Of a stretch of 64,000 bases of DNA, positions 17,185 through 25,892 are shown in pieces; positions within the stretch are counted from its first letter, which is position 1; each line of letters starts with the position of its first letter. Under the pieces are notes generated by a model. That model saw only the letters and a program-made list of their open reading frames with translations, ran no database searches and was not told where the DNA came from. This stretch comes from Nonomuraea dietziae. Its GTDB lineage: Bacteria > Actinomycetota > Actinomycetes > Streptosporangiales > Streptosporangiaceae. Position numbers and translations under genes: made by a program. The stretch is from the NCBI RefSeq assembly GCF_014195505.1, contig NZ_JACIBV010000001.1:2852001-2916000 (forward strand), read 5' to 3'.

Positions 17185-18009
17185 TCAGGAGGCGTCCGCG
17201 TGCTCGGGGAAGGCGTTGACGGTGACCCTGTGCATGCGGCGGCGTTCGGTGTAGTCGGCGACGGCGTAGTGCTGGGTGGAGCGGTTGTCCCAGAAGGCCA
17301 GCGTGCCCGGCCGCCAGTTCAGCCGCACCTGGTACTCGGGCGAGCGGATGTGGTCGATGAGCAGCGGCAGCAGCGCCTCGTTCTCCCTGTCGGACAGGCC
17401 GACCAGGCGGGTGGTGGAGGCGCGGTTGACGAACAGCGCCTTGCGGCCCGTCTCGGCGTGGGTGCGGACGACGGGGCGCACCAGCGGCGGCCACTTGGCC
17501 TGCACCTCGGCCAGGTCGAAGGGGTGGCCCTTGGAGATGGCCTTCTTCATGGAGGCCGTGATGTCGTGCACGGCCGTCAGCTCGTCGCACAGGCGCTGCA
17601 GCGGCGGCGAGAGCGTCTCGTAGGCGAGGTAGGTGTTGGCCCAGAGGGTGTCGCCGCCCACGCTGGGCAGCTGGACGCAGCGCAGCAGGGAGCCCATCGG
17701 CGGGGTCGGCTCGAAGGTGTTGTCGCTGTGCCACTCGTCGCCGCCCTCCCCCTTGGGGTCGGTCTGGTCGAGCACGTGGATGGGGCTGGCGCCGTCCTTC
17801 TTGAAGGCGGGGTGGTTGAGCGTGCCGAAGTTGAGCGCGAACTGCAGGTGCTGGTCATCGTCGATGTGCTGATCGCGGAAGAAGAGCACGAGGTGCGTGA
17901 GCCAGCCCTGCCTGAGGGTGGCGACCTCTTCGGACGAGAGCGGTTTGCGCAGGTCGACGCCGGTCACCTCGGCGCCGATGTGCTTGGTCACCGGATGGAA
18001 CTCGATCAT
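17185..18009 (-). CDS. TauD/TfdA-family Fe(II)/2-oxoglutarate dioxygenase
   Basis: 274 residues from ATG at 18009, which follows GGAGG with 4-base spacing; a longer frame upstream lacks such a site. Facial-triad ligands are visible: His94 and Asp96 in DEWHSDNTF and the distal His247 in STQHYAVADY. The 2-oxoglutarate-binding arginine is in RRRMHRVTVNAF. The family hydroxylates taurine, sulfonates, 2,4-D-like ethers or alkyl sulfates to release sulfite or similar groups; the substrate here is open. It is divergent from a secreted hydrolase, with a long palindrome between the two starts that could be a shared operator. RecQ lies 58 bases downstream. Confidence 0.9.
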   Translation of the reverse strand: MIEFHPVTKHIGAEVTGVDLRKPLSSEEVATLRQGWLTHLVLFFRDQHIDDDQHLQFALNFGTLNHPAFKKDGASPIHVLDQTDPKGEGGDEWHSDNTFEPTPPMGSLLRCVQLPSVGGDTLWANTYLAYETLSPPLQRLCDELTAVHDITASMKKAISKGHPFDLAEVQAKWPPLVRPVVRTHAETGRKALFVNRASTTRLVGLSDRENEALLPLLIDHIRSPEYQVRLNWRPGTLAFWDNRSTQHYAVADYTERRRMHRVTVNAFPEHADAS

Positions 18010-18042
18010 GACGCCTCCAGGGGTCTCCTCTGCACGGAACGT

Positions 18043-18069
18043 ACTTGCCAAGCAATTGCTTGGTCAAGT
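18043..18069. promoter_or_regulatory. Extended palindromic operator between dioxygenase and hydrolase genes
   Basis: A perfect 16-bp palindrome CCAAGCAATTGCTTGG (18048-18063) is flanked by ACTTG on the left and CAAGT on the right (one base out of register). It lies 34 bases before the dioxygenase start and 58 bases before the hydrolase start. Shape and size fit a TetR- or MarR-type site, but no such regulator gene is nearby. Confidence 0.6.
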
Positions 18070-18126
18070 CGTGGATCAGACCGTGGTCTGATGCGCGGGT
18101 GCCGGGAGGCCGGGAGCCTGGTCGGC

Positions 18127-19464
18127 ATGATCACACACCTCGCGATGACGCTCGCGCTGCTGAACCCGGCGCCCTCCCCCTCGCCGGCCCCCACCGAGAA
18201 GATGGAGATCTCGGAGGTGAGCGTGCCCGTCGACTGGGACAGACCCGAAGGGCGCGCGATCACCCTCAAGGTCGGACGGCTGCCCGCCACCGGCAAGGCC
18301 GAGGGCTCGGTGCTGATCGCCTACGGCGGACCGGGCGCGCCCGGCATCCTGCTGACGGAGACCATGCCCCAGATGTGGGCCGAGCTGCGGAAAAGGATGA
18401 ACATCGTCACCTGGGACACCCGCGGCTACGGCAAGCAGGTCCAGGGCACCAGCACCGCCCTGCCGTGCACGTGGACGCGCGTGCCGATCCCCGCCTTCCC
18501 CGAGGACGACGCCGACTTCGCCAGGCTCTCCGACCTCAACCGCGGCCTGGCCGAGCCCTGCAGGAGCAGCGACCCCGAGCTGTTCGCCAACATGAGCTCG
18601 GCCGACCACGCCAGGGACATGGAGGCGATCAGGAAGGCCATCGGCGAGCCCAAGCTCACCTTCTACGGCGCCTCCTACGCCGGGTTCTACGGCCAGGCCT
18701 ACGCCAGGCTCTTCCCCGGCAAGGTGCGCGCCATCGTGCTGGACGGCACCTGGAACCACAGCGCCGCCGACTGGAACAGGGAGCTGGAGCTGACCGCCCT
18801 GCAGAACGAGCAGGCCATGGGCCGCTACTTCGCCTCCTGCGAGCGCGAGGCCTGCCGTCCCGCCTTCTGGCAGAAGCTGGTCGCCAAGGCCGACCGCAGC
18901 CCGATCCCCGCGGGGGCGGGCCTGGCCTACGACGGCCGCGACCTGCAGGGACTGGCCCAGTCCTTCGTCCGGCAGGGGCCGAAGGGGTGGAGCGCGCTGG
19001 CCGAGGCGATCACCAAGGCCGCCCGCGGCGACGCCTCCGGCTTCGTTCCCGCCCGCGGCCTGCGCTTCCCCGACGCGGCCAACGGCGTCACCGAGTGCAC
19101 GGACTGGCCGCGCTTCGCCGGCAGGAAGGACATGGCCGCGACCGTCGCCCGTCTGAACAGGATCGCGCCGAACATGGGGACGGCGGGCACGATGGCCACG
19201 GCGACGCTGAACTGCGTGGGCTGGCCCGCCGGGGTGACCAACCCGCCCGCGCCGCTGCCGAAGGGCCTGCCGCCGCTGGTCGGCGCGGGTGCGTGGGGCG
19301 AGTCCGACGCCGTGGCCAGGGTGCTGGCGCAGGTGCCTGGCAGCGGCCTGGTCAGGCACGACGGGCCGGGGCACACCCTGTACCCCTCCAACGAGTGCGC
19401 CCGCGGGCACCTCAACCGCTACCTGACCGGCCTGGTGGTCCCAGCGCCAGGGACGACGTGCTGA
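18127..19464 (+). CDS. Secreted alpha/beta hydrolase, S33-type peptidase/TAP-like
   Basis: 445 residues from ATG at 18127; the frame is open far upstream but that part is antisense to other genes. A short hydrophobic N-terminus (MITHLAMTLALLNPAPS) suggests export. The fold signatures are ILIAYGGPGAPG-like oxyanion loop (LIAYGGPGAPGILL), the nucleophile elbow GASYAGFYGQAY with the catalytic Ser, the acid in GAWGESDAV and the His in VRHDGPGHTLYP. Related proteins are tripeptidyl aminopeptidases or proline iminopeptidases of Streptomyces. Paired cysteines late in the chain (TECTDW, LNCVGW, SNECARGH) fit an extracellular location. Substrate unknown. The GNAT gene starts 10 bases after its stop. 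Confidence 0.83.
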   Translation: MITHLAMTLALLNPAPSPSPAPTEKMEISEVSVPVDWDRPEGRAITLKVGRLPATGKAEGSVLIAYGGPGAPGILLTETMPQMWAELRKRMNIVTWDTRGYGKQVQGTSTALPCTWTRVPIPAFPEDDADFARLSDLNRGLAEPCRSSDPELFANMSSADHARDMEAIRKAIGEPKLTFYGASYAGFYGQAYARLFPGKVRAIVLDGTWNHSAADWNRELELTALQNEQAMGRYFASCEREACRPAFWQKLVAKADRSPIPAGAGLAYDGRDLQGLAQSFVRQGPKGWSALAEAITKAARGDASGFVPARGLRFPDAANGVTECTDWPRFAGRKDMAATVARLNRIAPNMGTAGTMATATLNCVGWPAGVTNPPAPLPKGLPPLVGAGAWGESDAVARVLAQVPGSGLVRHDGPGHTLYPSNECARGHLNRYLTGLVVPAPGTTC

Positions 19465-19474
19465 AATAGCGCGC

Positions 19475-20044
19475 GTGGATGTCATCACCTGGTACCTGGA
19501 GCAGCGCTCGCCCGACGCCCTGATCCCCGCGAGGCAGCCTCGGCTGCCCGTCGACGTGATCAGGGCCGAGGTGCCCTCGCCCGAGTTCGGCCGCTTCCTC
19601 TACACCGCGGTCGGCGGCGACTGGCAGTGGACCGAACGGCTCGCCTGGACCTACGACCAGTGGATGACCCACCTGACCAGGCCGGGCGTCGAGACGTGGG
19701 TCGCCTGGCACAGGGGAACCCCCGCGGGTTACGTGGAACTGGAGCCGCAGGAGGGGGCGCAGGTGGAGATCGCCTACTTCGGGCTGCTGCCGTACGCGAT
19801 CGGCGGTGGCGTGGGCGGCCACCTGCTCTCGATCGGCACCGCCCGCGCCTGGGACCTGGCCACCCGCTGGCCCTCCCTGCCCGAGACCCGGCGGGTCTGG
19901 CTGCACACCTGCTCGCTCGACGGCCCCGCCGCCCTGGCCAACTACAGGGCGAGGGGCTTCGAGGTCTACGACGAGAAGCTCAACGAGCCCGGCGACGTGG
20001 ACGAGGGGACGACTCCGGGACCGTGGCCGGGCGCCAGGCCCTGA
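19475..20044 (+). CDS. GNAT-family N-acetyltransferase
   Basis: 189 residues from GTG at 19475, 10 bases after the hydrolase stop, so probably co-transcribed. GNAT core: ETWVAWHRGTPAGYVELEPQ, then the beta-4 segment VEIAYFGLLPYAIGGGVGGHLL, whose last part is the acetyl-CoA pyrophosphate loop, and WLHTCSLDGPAALANYRARGF as the C-terminal beta-strand/helix. The N-terminal 60 residues are extra to the minimal fold. Cytosolic; the acceptor amine is unknown. The ribosome site is poor, consistent with translation depending on the upstream gene. Confidence 0.85.
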   Translation: MDVITWYLEQRSPDALIPARQPRLPVDVIRAEVPSPEFGRFLYTAVGGDWQWTERLAWTYDQWMTHLTRPGVETWVAWHRGTPAGYVELEPQEGAQVEIAYFGLLPYAIGGGVGGHLLSIGTARAWDLATRWPSLPETRRVWLHTCSLDGPAALANYRARGFEVYDEKLNEPGDVDEGTTPGPWPGARP

Positions 20045-20131
20045 CCGCGAGCCGATCATGACGGGGCCGCAAGCCGTACAAAGGGTCAGCGGTGTCGCGG
20101 GCACCCGAGATTCTTCGGCACAATGTTCGAC

Positions 20132-22639
20132 ATGGCCCGACGGACGACCACACCCCCTCCTGACGAGGACTTCGAGGAGCGGATCGTCGACATCGACGTT
20201 TCCGCCGAGATGCGCACGAGTTTTCTGGAATACGCCTACTCGGTGATCTACCAGCGCGCGCTGCCCGACGCGCGCGACGGGCTCAAGCCCGTCCAGCGCC
20301 GCATCCTCTACTCCATGAGCGAGATGGGCCTGCGCCCAGACCGCGGACACGTGAAGTCCTCGCGCGTCGTGGGCGATGTGATGGGCAAGCTGCACCCCCA
20401 CGGCGACACCGCCATCTACGACGCCCTGGTGCGCTGCGCCCAGCCGTTCTCGATGCGCATCCCCCTGGTCGACGGCCACGGCAACTTCGGCTCGCCCGAC
20501 GACCTGCCCGCGGCGATGCGGTACACCGAGGCGAGGCTCGCGCCCGCGGCGATGCTCATGGTGCAGTCGATCGACGAGGACACCGTCGACTTCAAGCCCA
20601 ACTACGACGGCCAGGAGACCGAGCCCACCGTCCTGCCGTCGGCCTTTCCCAACCTGCTGGTCAACGGCACGACCGGCATCGCGGTCGGCATGGCGACCAA
20701 CATGGCGCCGCACAACCTCGTCGAGGTCATCGCGGCGGCCCGCCACCTGATCAAGAAGCCCGACGCCACGCTCGACGAGCTGATGAAGTACGTGCCCGGC
20801 CCCGACCTGCCGACCGGCGGTTCGATCATCGGGCTGCAGGGCATCCGCGACGCCTACGAGAGCGGGCGCGGCACCTTCAGGATGCGCGCCAAGTGCGCGG
20901 TCGAGCAGATCACGCCGCGCCGCAGGGGCATCGTCGTCACCGAGCTGCCCTTCAACGTCGGCCCCGAGCGCGTGATCGCCAAGATCAAGGAGCTGGTCAA
21001 CGCCAAGAAGCTCCTGGGCATCGCCGACCTGAAGGACCTCACCGACCGGCACAAGGGCCTGCGCCTGGTCATCGAGATCAAGAACGGCTTCATCCCCGAG
21101 GCCGTGCTGGAGGAGCTCTACCGGCTCACGCCGATGGAGGAGACCTTCGGCATCAACAACGTCGCGCTGGTCGACGGCGAGCCCCGCACGCTCGGCCTGC
21201 GCGAGCTGCTGTCGGTCTACGTCGACCACCGCATCGAGGTCGTGCGACGCAGGTCCGAGTACCGAAGGCGCAAGCGCGAGGAGCGCCTGCACCTGGTCGA
21301 CGGCCTCATCGTCGCGCTGCTCAACATCGACGAGGTCATCCAGGTCATCCGCTCCAGCGACGACTCCGCGCAGGCGCGCACCCGCCTGATGGAGGTCTTC
21401 GAGCTGTCGGAGATCCAGGCCGCCTACATCCTCGACACGCCACTTCGCCGCCTGACCCGCTTCGACAAGCTCGAGCTCGACCGCGAGAAGGAGACCCTCT
21501 CCAGGGAGATCGCCGAGCTGACCGAGATCCTCTCCTCCGACACCCGCCTGCGTCAGGTGGTCTCGGGCGAGCTGGCCGACGTCGCCAAGCAGTACGGCAC
21601 GCCGCGCCGTACGGTGCTGCTGGAGGCCTCGGGCGTCACGCGCAGCGCCGCGGTGACGCTCGAGGTGCCCGACGACCCCTGCCTGGTGCTGCTGTCGTCC
21701 ACGGGGCTGCTGGCCCGCACGACCGACGACTCGCCGCTGGCAGGAGGGGCCGAGCGCGCCGCGCACGACGTGCTGATATCAGCGGTGCGCAGCTCGGTCA
21801 GGGGCGACGTGGGAGTGGTGACCTCGCAGGGCCGCATGATCCGCGTCAACGTGGTCGACCTGCCGACGCTGCCGCCCTCGGCCAACCCGCCGTCGCTGTC
21901 GGGCGGCCATCCGATCGCCGAGTACGTATCACTGGAGCCTGGCGAGGTCGTGGTGGGCCTGGGCTCGTGCGACCCCTCGGGCCCTGGCCTGGCGCTGGGC
22001 ACCGCCCAGGGCGTGGTGAAGCGGGTGGTGCCCGACTACCCTGCCAACAGGGACGACTTCGAAGTCATCGGGCTGAAGGAGGGCGACACCGTGGTGGGAG
22101 CGGTGGAGCTGGAGTCCGAGGAGCACGACCTGGTCTTCATCACCTCCGACGCGCAGCTGCTGCGCTTCCCCGCCTCCGCGGTGCGCCCGCAGGGACGGCC
22201 CGCCGGCGGCATGGCGGGCATCAGGCTCGACGACGGCGCCGGTGTCATCTGGTTCGGCGCGGTGGACCCCTCGCGTCCCTCGCAGGTCGTGACCATCGCC
22301 GGCTCGTCCACCGCGCTGCCGGGCACCCAGGTGGGCGGCGGCAAGGTCTCCGACTACGCCGAGTTCCCCCCCAAGGGCAGGGCCACCGGCGGGGTGCGCG
22401 CGCAGCGCTTCCTCAAGGGCGAAGACGTGCTGCTGCTGGCGTGGGCGGGGCCCGGCCCTGCCAAGGCGGTCTCCGCGGTCGGCAAGCCGGTGCCGCTGCC
22501 CGACGAGGTCAGCAGGCGCGACGGGTCGGGGCTGCGCCTGACGCACACGATCGCCGCGGTGGGCGGGTCGCTGCGGGCCGGCTCCGAGGAGGCGCCGGCC
22601 GAGGGGTCGCCCGCCTCTGAGGCGCCCCAGCCCTCCTGA
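20132..22639 (+). CDS. parC: Type IIA DNA topoisomerase subunit A (ParC/GyrA-like, topoisomerase IV type)
   Basis: 835 residues from ATG at 20132; an ATG 9 bases upstream is possible, and neither has a clear ribosome site, but homologues begin MARR. The breakage-reunion domain is complete, with catalytic Tyr131 in [10 protein letters not shown]. The quinolone region reads [17 protein letters not shown], with Thr93 and Asp97 at the positions equivalent to E. coli GyrA 83 and 87. A C-terminal beta-pinwheel (about 500-800) follows. With the B subunit encoded at 40888-42942 it should decatenate chromosomes using ATP. The two genes are 18 kb apart and in opposite orientation. A hairpin after the stop serves as terminator. 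Confidence 0.92.
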   Translation: MARRTTTPPPDEDFEERIVDIDVSAEMRTSFLEYAYSVIYQRALPDARDGLKPVQRRILYSMSEMGLRPDRGHVKSSRVVGDVMGKLHPHGDTAIYDALVRCAQPFSMRIPLVDGHGNFGSPDDLPAAMRYTEARLAPAAMLMVQSIDEDTVDFKPNYDGQETEPTVLPSAFPNLLVNGTTGIAVGMATNMAPHNLVEVIAAARHLIKKPDATLDELMKYVPGPDLPTGGSIIGLQGIRDAYESGRGTFRMRAKCAVEQITPRRRGIVVTELPFNVGPERVIAKIKELVNAKKLLGIADLKDLTDRHKGLRLVIEIKNGFIPEAVLEELYRLTPMEETFGINNVALVDGEPRTLGLRELLSVYVDHRIEVVRRRSEYRRRKREERLHLVDGLIVALLNIDEVIQVIRSSDDSAQARTRLMEVFELSEIQAAYILDTPLRRLTRFDKLELDREKETLSREIAELTEILSSDTRLRQVVSGELADVAKQYGTPRRTVLLEASGVTRSAAVTLEVPDDPCLVLLSSTGLLARTTDDSPLAGGAERAAHDVLISAVRSSVRGDVGVVTSQGRMIRVNVVDLPTLPPSANPPSLSGGHPIAEYVSLEPGEVVVGLGSCDPSGPGLALGTAQGVVKRVVPDYPANRDDFEVIGLKEGDTVVGAVELESEEHDLVFITSDAQLLRFPASAVRPQGRPAGGMAGIRLDDGAGVIWFGAVDPSRPSQVVTIAGSSTALPGTQVGGGKVSDYAEFPPKGRATGGVRAQRFLKGEDVLLLAWAGPGPAKAVSAVGKPVPLPDEVSRRDGSGLRLTHTIAAVGGSLRAGSEEAPAEGSPASEAPQPS

Positions 22640-22646
22640 CGCGCCG

Positions 22647-22670
22647 GGGCCCCGCGTGGTCGCGGGGCCC
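22647..22670. terminator. Bidirectional hairpin terminator between parC and the galactosidase gene
   Basis: Arms GGGCCCCGCG (22647-22656) and CGCGGGGCCC (22661-22670) form a perfect 10-bp stem with a TGGT loop, located in the 40-base gap between two convergent genes. Confidence 0.8.
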
Positions 22671-22679
22671 TGCGGGGTC

Positions 22680-24497
22680 TCACACCCGGAACAGGTCCGC
22701 GGGCTCGTCCGTCTCGCTGCGCCTGCCGCCGAGGCTGACGGCTGCTCGGACGGCCGAACCCAGGAAGGCGTTGCGGCCCTTGACCAGGTGGTCGTCCAGC
22801 TTCCCTTCGACCAGCCTGATCAGGGCGGCTCCGCCCCTGCAGGTGACCACCTCGAGCGTGGCGTCCCCGAGCTCCACCTCGATCGGCTCGTCGTTGTCGC
22901 TGTGGGCCAGGACCGTCACGTAGCCGATTTCCCTCGACGGGTGGACCCGCAGGTAGGCGTCGGCTCTCCCGCGCACCACCCTGATCGCGGGCTCGGGGAG
23001 CGGCTCCTGCGCGCCGCCTTCCACGACCAGCCTGCCGCCGCCCGCGACGTATCCCGACAGCAGCTCCTGGACCCGCTGCTCCATGGCCGGGCCCGCGGGC
23101 ACGGTGAGCGTCGCGTGCGCGGCCAGCCGCTCGGCCGTGACGTGCTGCAGGTCGAGCAGCGCGTAGTCCAGGCCGGCCGCGAGCATCCTGTCGTGGTAGG
23201 AGCGCAGCGCGGCACCGCACCCGCCGGTCCCCGCGTACGGCGGGTACAGGCCGAAGGCGCCGCCCGTCACAGGCGCGCACTCCAGGAACTCCGCCCCGTG
23301 CCTGGCGAAGAAGGCGGCCAGCGCCTTCACCACCGGCGCCTTCTCCGTGGCCGTCCCGTCCGCGGCGATGGGCGCGCAGTCCGGGTACGGCGGAGCGTGC
23401 GCGGCGTCGAGTGCGTCGGACCACGACGAGGTCGAGACCCCTGTGTAGACGTTGAACCCGGTGGCTCCCGCGGCCATCGCGAGCAGCGTCTGGTGGAAGC
23501 TGGTCGTGGCGTCGGCGTAGGCGCGGTCGTAGAGCTCGGAGAAGCCCCAGTTCTCCTCCAGGTTCGGGCCGGGCGCGAGCTTGGCGGCGATCACGTAGCG
23601 GGCGTGCGCGTCGGGGTCGGCGGAGACGACGCCCATCCAGTTGGTGAACCCGTAGTGGATGCCGTCCCACGTGGCGGGGCGCACCCTGGCCAGCCAGTCG
23701 TCCAGGTGGGCGACGGTCGGCGGGTTGAGGTTGACGATCACGGGCACCCTGCAGCCGACCGCCTGGCTCCAGCGCCGGTACACCTCGGCCAGGTACTCCG
23801 CGTGGAAGCGTCCCCAGTCGGCGCCTTCGGGCGCGACCTCGTCCAGGGTGGTGAACGCGGTGCCGTGCGCGCGGTTGTAGGTCTCGGGCGTGCCGTACCA
23901 CTCGCGCAGTCTGGCTCTGAAGAAGGCCAGGCCGGAGGGGCTGTAGTCGTAGGAGGTCAGGGGCAGCGCGCCGTTGGTGTACAGACCCTCGTTGGCGATC
24001 TGCATCATGATCACCGGGCCGTCGGGGTAGGTGGCGGCCTCGAGGACCTCCTTGCCGACCGCCCCCAGCCACTGCGCGGCCCGGTCGGAGAAGGCGGCTC
24101 CCAGCGGCGCGGGCAGCGGCCGCCCTCCCCAGCACAACGGCTCGCCCGCCGAGTCGAGGACGGGCTCGAAGGAGGAGACCCAGTCGGGCAGCCCGCCGTA
24201 GTCGGTCTCGGCGTGGATGAAGGGTCCAGGCTTGGCGATCACCTTGAGCCCCAGCTCGTGGCACAGGGCGAGAAAGCGGATCACGTCGGTGAAGTCGGGC
24301 GGCACGTCGGGGTCCGGCTGGTGGTGCCGCCAGGGGAGATAGCTGGTGATCACCTCGATGCCCAGGTCGTCGCGGACGGCGCGAAGGCGGTCGGCCCAGA
24401 CCTCCGGCCGGTCGCGGTAGTAGGGATAGTCCGCGGTGACGAGCACGCGGGGCACGCCGTCGACGGCGGTGACGCCGTCTCGAACCTCAATCGTCAT
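22680..24497 (-). CDS. GH35/GH42-like beta-galactosidase
   Basis: 605 residues. The N-terminal TIM barrel (about 15-330) has TSYLPWRHHQP, the sugar-site motif KPGPFIHAETDYGGLPDW typical of GH35 enzymes, and the acid/base Glu170 in MMQIANEGL. LEENWGFSELYDRAY probably contains the nucleophile region. Later domains (about 380-600) look like the beta-sandwiches of clan GH-A galactosidases. No signal peptide, so it acts on imported oligosaccharides in the cytosol. The ATG lies only about 8 bases past an AT-rich promoter/operator element and has no ribosome site, suggesting a very short leader. It is divergent from a ROK regulator, which likely controls it together with the ABC importer. Confidence 0.85.
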   Translation of the reverse strand: MTIEVRDGVTAVDGVPRVLVTADYPYYRDRPEVWADRLRAVRDDLGIEVITSYLPWRHHQPDPDVPPDFTDVIRFLALCHELGLKVIAKPGPFIHAETDYGGLPDWVSSFEPVLDSAGEPLCWGGRPLPAPLGAAFSDRAAQWLGAVGKEVLEAATYPDGPVIMMQIANEGLYTNGALPLTSYDYSPSGLAFFRARLREWYGTPETYNRAHGTAFTTLDEVAPEGADWGRFHAEYLAEVYRRWSQAVGCRVPVIVNLNPPTVAHLDDWLARVRPATWDGIHYGFTNWMGVVSADPDAHARYVIAAKLAPGPNLEENWGFSELYDRAYADATTSFHQTLLAMAAGATGFNVYTGVSTSSWSDALDAAHAPPYPDCAPIAADGTATEKAPVVKALAAFFARHGAEFLECAPVTGGAFGLYPPYAGTGGCGAALRSYHDRMLAAGLDYALLDLQHVTAERLAAHATLTVPAGPAMEQRVQELLSGYVAGGGRLVVEGGAQEPLPEPAIRVVRGRADAYLRVHPSREIGYVTVLAHSDNDEPIEVELGDATLEVVTCRGGAALIRLVEGKLDDHLVKGRNAFLGSAVRAAVSLGGRRSETDEPADLFRV

Positions 24498-24504
24498 GCC
24501 GCTA

Positions 24505-24526
24505 CTTATTTCACATCTTATAAATA
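24505..24526 (-). promoter_or_regulatory. AT-rich operator/promoter element upstream of the galactosidase gene
   Basis: The + strand reads CTTATTTCACATCTTATAAA and onward to 24526. The TTATTT...AAATA arrangement resembles NagC/Mlc-type ROK operators, and TATAAG on the minus strand could be a -10 box. A related sequence (TTTCACATC then TATAA) occurs inverted before the importer operon at 25821. Confidence 0.55.
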
Positions 24527-24600
24527 GTGACTACACCCTCCGCTGACTTAATTCGCGCCGTGATCTAAGATGACCGCAGTGATCGGGGAGGATGACGGCC

Positions 24601-25779
24601 ATGATGTCGGGACCAGAGCGCAGGACCGTCAGAGACCTGAGGCGCGGCAACCGGGCGATCGTGCTGCGCGCGCTCTACTTCGGCGGGCCCGCCTCCCGGC
24701 AGGAGCTCACGGGCGCGACCGGCCTGAGCGCGGCCACCGTCAGCAACGTCACGGCCGGCCTGCTGGCCGAGGGCGCGATCGTCGAGGCCGGCCTGGTCGA
24801 GTCCGACGGCGGCAGGCCCAGGGTGCTGCTGCGCGTCGACCCCGAGCACGGCTACGCGATCGGCGTGGACGTCGGCGAGACCCACGTGCGCGTGGAGCTG
24901 TTCGACCTGGCGATGACCGAGCGGGCCAAGGCCGACTACGCGCTGCGACCCGCCAGGCACGAGGCCCAGCTCGTGGCCAGGCACATCCTCGCCGGCATCG
25001 ACGTCGTGCTGGCGGAGGCGGGGGTCGGCCGCGAGCGGATGCTCGGCGTCGGCATCGGCGTGCCCGGCATCGTCGAGCACGGCCCCGCCGCCGTCATCCA
25101 CGCCCAGACCTTCGGCTGGGAGTCGGTCCCGCTGGGAACGCTGCTGCGCGCCGGCACCTCGCTGCCGCTGTTCGTCGACAACGGGGCGAAGACCATGGGC
25201 CAGGCCGAGCTGTGGTTCGGCGCGGGCAGGGGGGCCAGGCACGCGATCGTGGCCCTGGTCGGCTCGGGCGTCGGCGCCAACATCGTCACCGACGGCGTCA
25301 CCTACAGGGGCGTCACGGGAAGCGCCGGCGAATGGGGCCACACCACCGTCGTGGTGAACGGGCGCAGGTGCAGGTGCGGGGCGCTCGGCTGCCTGGAGGC
25401 CTACGTCGGGGCCGAGGGCGTCCTCGGCCGCTACGCGGAGGCGGGCGGGGTGATCACCACCGACGACGAGCAGGTGGCGCTGGCCGCGCTGCTCGAGGAC
25501 GGCTCGGCCGCGGCCCGCCAGGTGGTCGAGGAGACCGTCTCCTACCTCGGGGCGGGGCTGGGCAACCTGGTCAACCTGTTCAACCCCGAGCGCATCGTGG
25601 TCGGCGGCTGGGCGGGGCTGCTGCTGGGGCGCAGGCATCTGCCGGCGCTGCGCGAGGCCGCCGGACGGCACGCGCTGGCCCAGCCGTACCGGCAGACGAC
25701 GATCGAGCTCGGCGAGCTGGGACCCGACGCGGTGGCGCTCGGCGCGGCCACACTGGTGATCGAGAGCTTCCTGCAGTGA
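24601..25779 (+). CDS. ROK-family transcriptional regulator
   Basis: 392 residues from ATG at 24601, which has GGGGAGG at proper spacing; an ATG at 24592 touches the ribosome site and is less likely. Winged helix-turn-helix at about 10-70 (SRQELTGATGLSAATVSNVT). ROK sugar-kinase-like domain follows: IGVDVGETHVRVELFD, GIGVPGIVEHG, GSAGEWGHTTV and the zinc motif CRCGALGCLEAY. Such proteins repress sugar genes until the sugar ligand binds. It sits between the divergent galactosidase gene and the ABC importer, both preceded by similar AT-rich elements, so local control is likely. Sugar ligand not determinable. Confidence 0.92.
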   Translation: MMSGPERRTVRDLRRGNRAIVLRALYFGGPASRQELTGATGLSAATVSNVTAGLLAEGAIVEAGLVESDGGRPRVLLRVDPEHGYAIGVDVGETHVRVELFDLAMTERAKADYALRPARHEAQLVARHILAGIDVVLAEAGVGRERMLGVGIGVPGIVEHGPAAVIHAQTFGWESVPLGTLLRAGTSLPLFVDNGAKTMGQAELWFGAGRGARHAIVALVGSGVGANIVTDGVTYRGVTGSAGEWGHTTVVVNGRRCRCGALGCLEAYVGAEGVLGRYAEAGGVITTDDEQVALAALLEDGSAAARQVVEETVSYLGAGLGNLVNLFNPERIVVGGWAGLLLGRRHLPALREAAGRHALAQPYRQTTIELGELGPDAVALGAATLVIESFLQ

Positions 25780-25820
25780 TCAGACCGCTGTTACAGCAGC
25801 GTTACCACTTTTTTTACGCC

Positions 25821-25842
25821 TTATATTGATGTGAAATCTAAG
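25821..25842 (+). promoter_or_regulatory. AT-rich operator/promoter element upstream of the sugar importer
   Basis: TTATATTGATGTGAAATCTA begins here; its reverse complement shares TTTCACATC-NN-TATAA with the element before the galactosidase gene. It lies about 50 bases before the SBP start codon, and TATATT could serve as a -10 box. Confidence 0.55.
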
Positions 25843-25892
25843 CCGCCGTATGGTCTGGGCAACTTTCGCCCCGACTTCGGAGGTGCTTCGCG

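Noticed and set aside
19412..21766. 784-codon minus-strand frame opposite the GNAT and parC genes
   Set aside because: It covers two confident genes in antisense and has shadow-type composition.
22656..24527. 623-codon plus-strand frame opposite the galactosidase gene
   Set aside because: Antisense shadow of a well-supported enzyme; no recognisable protein features.
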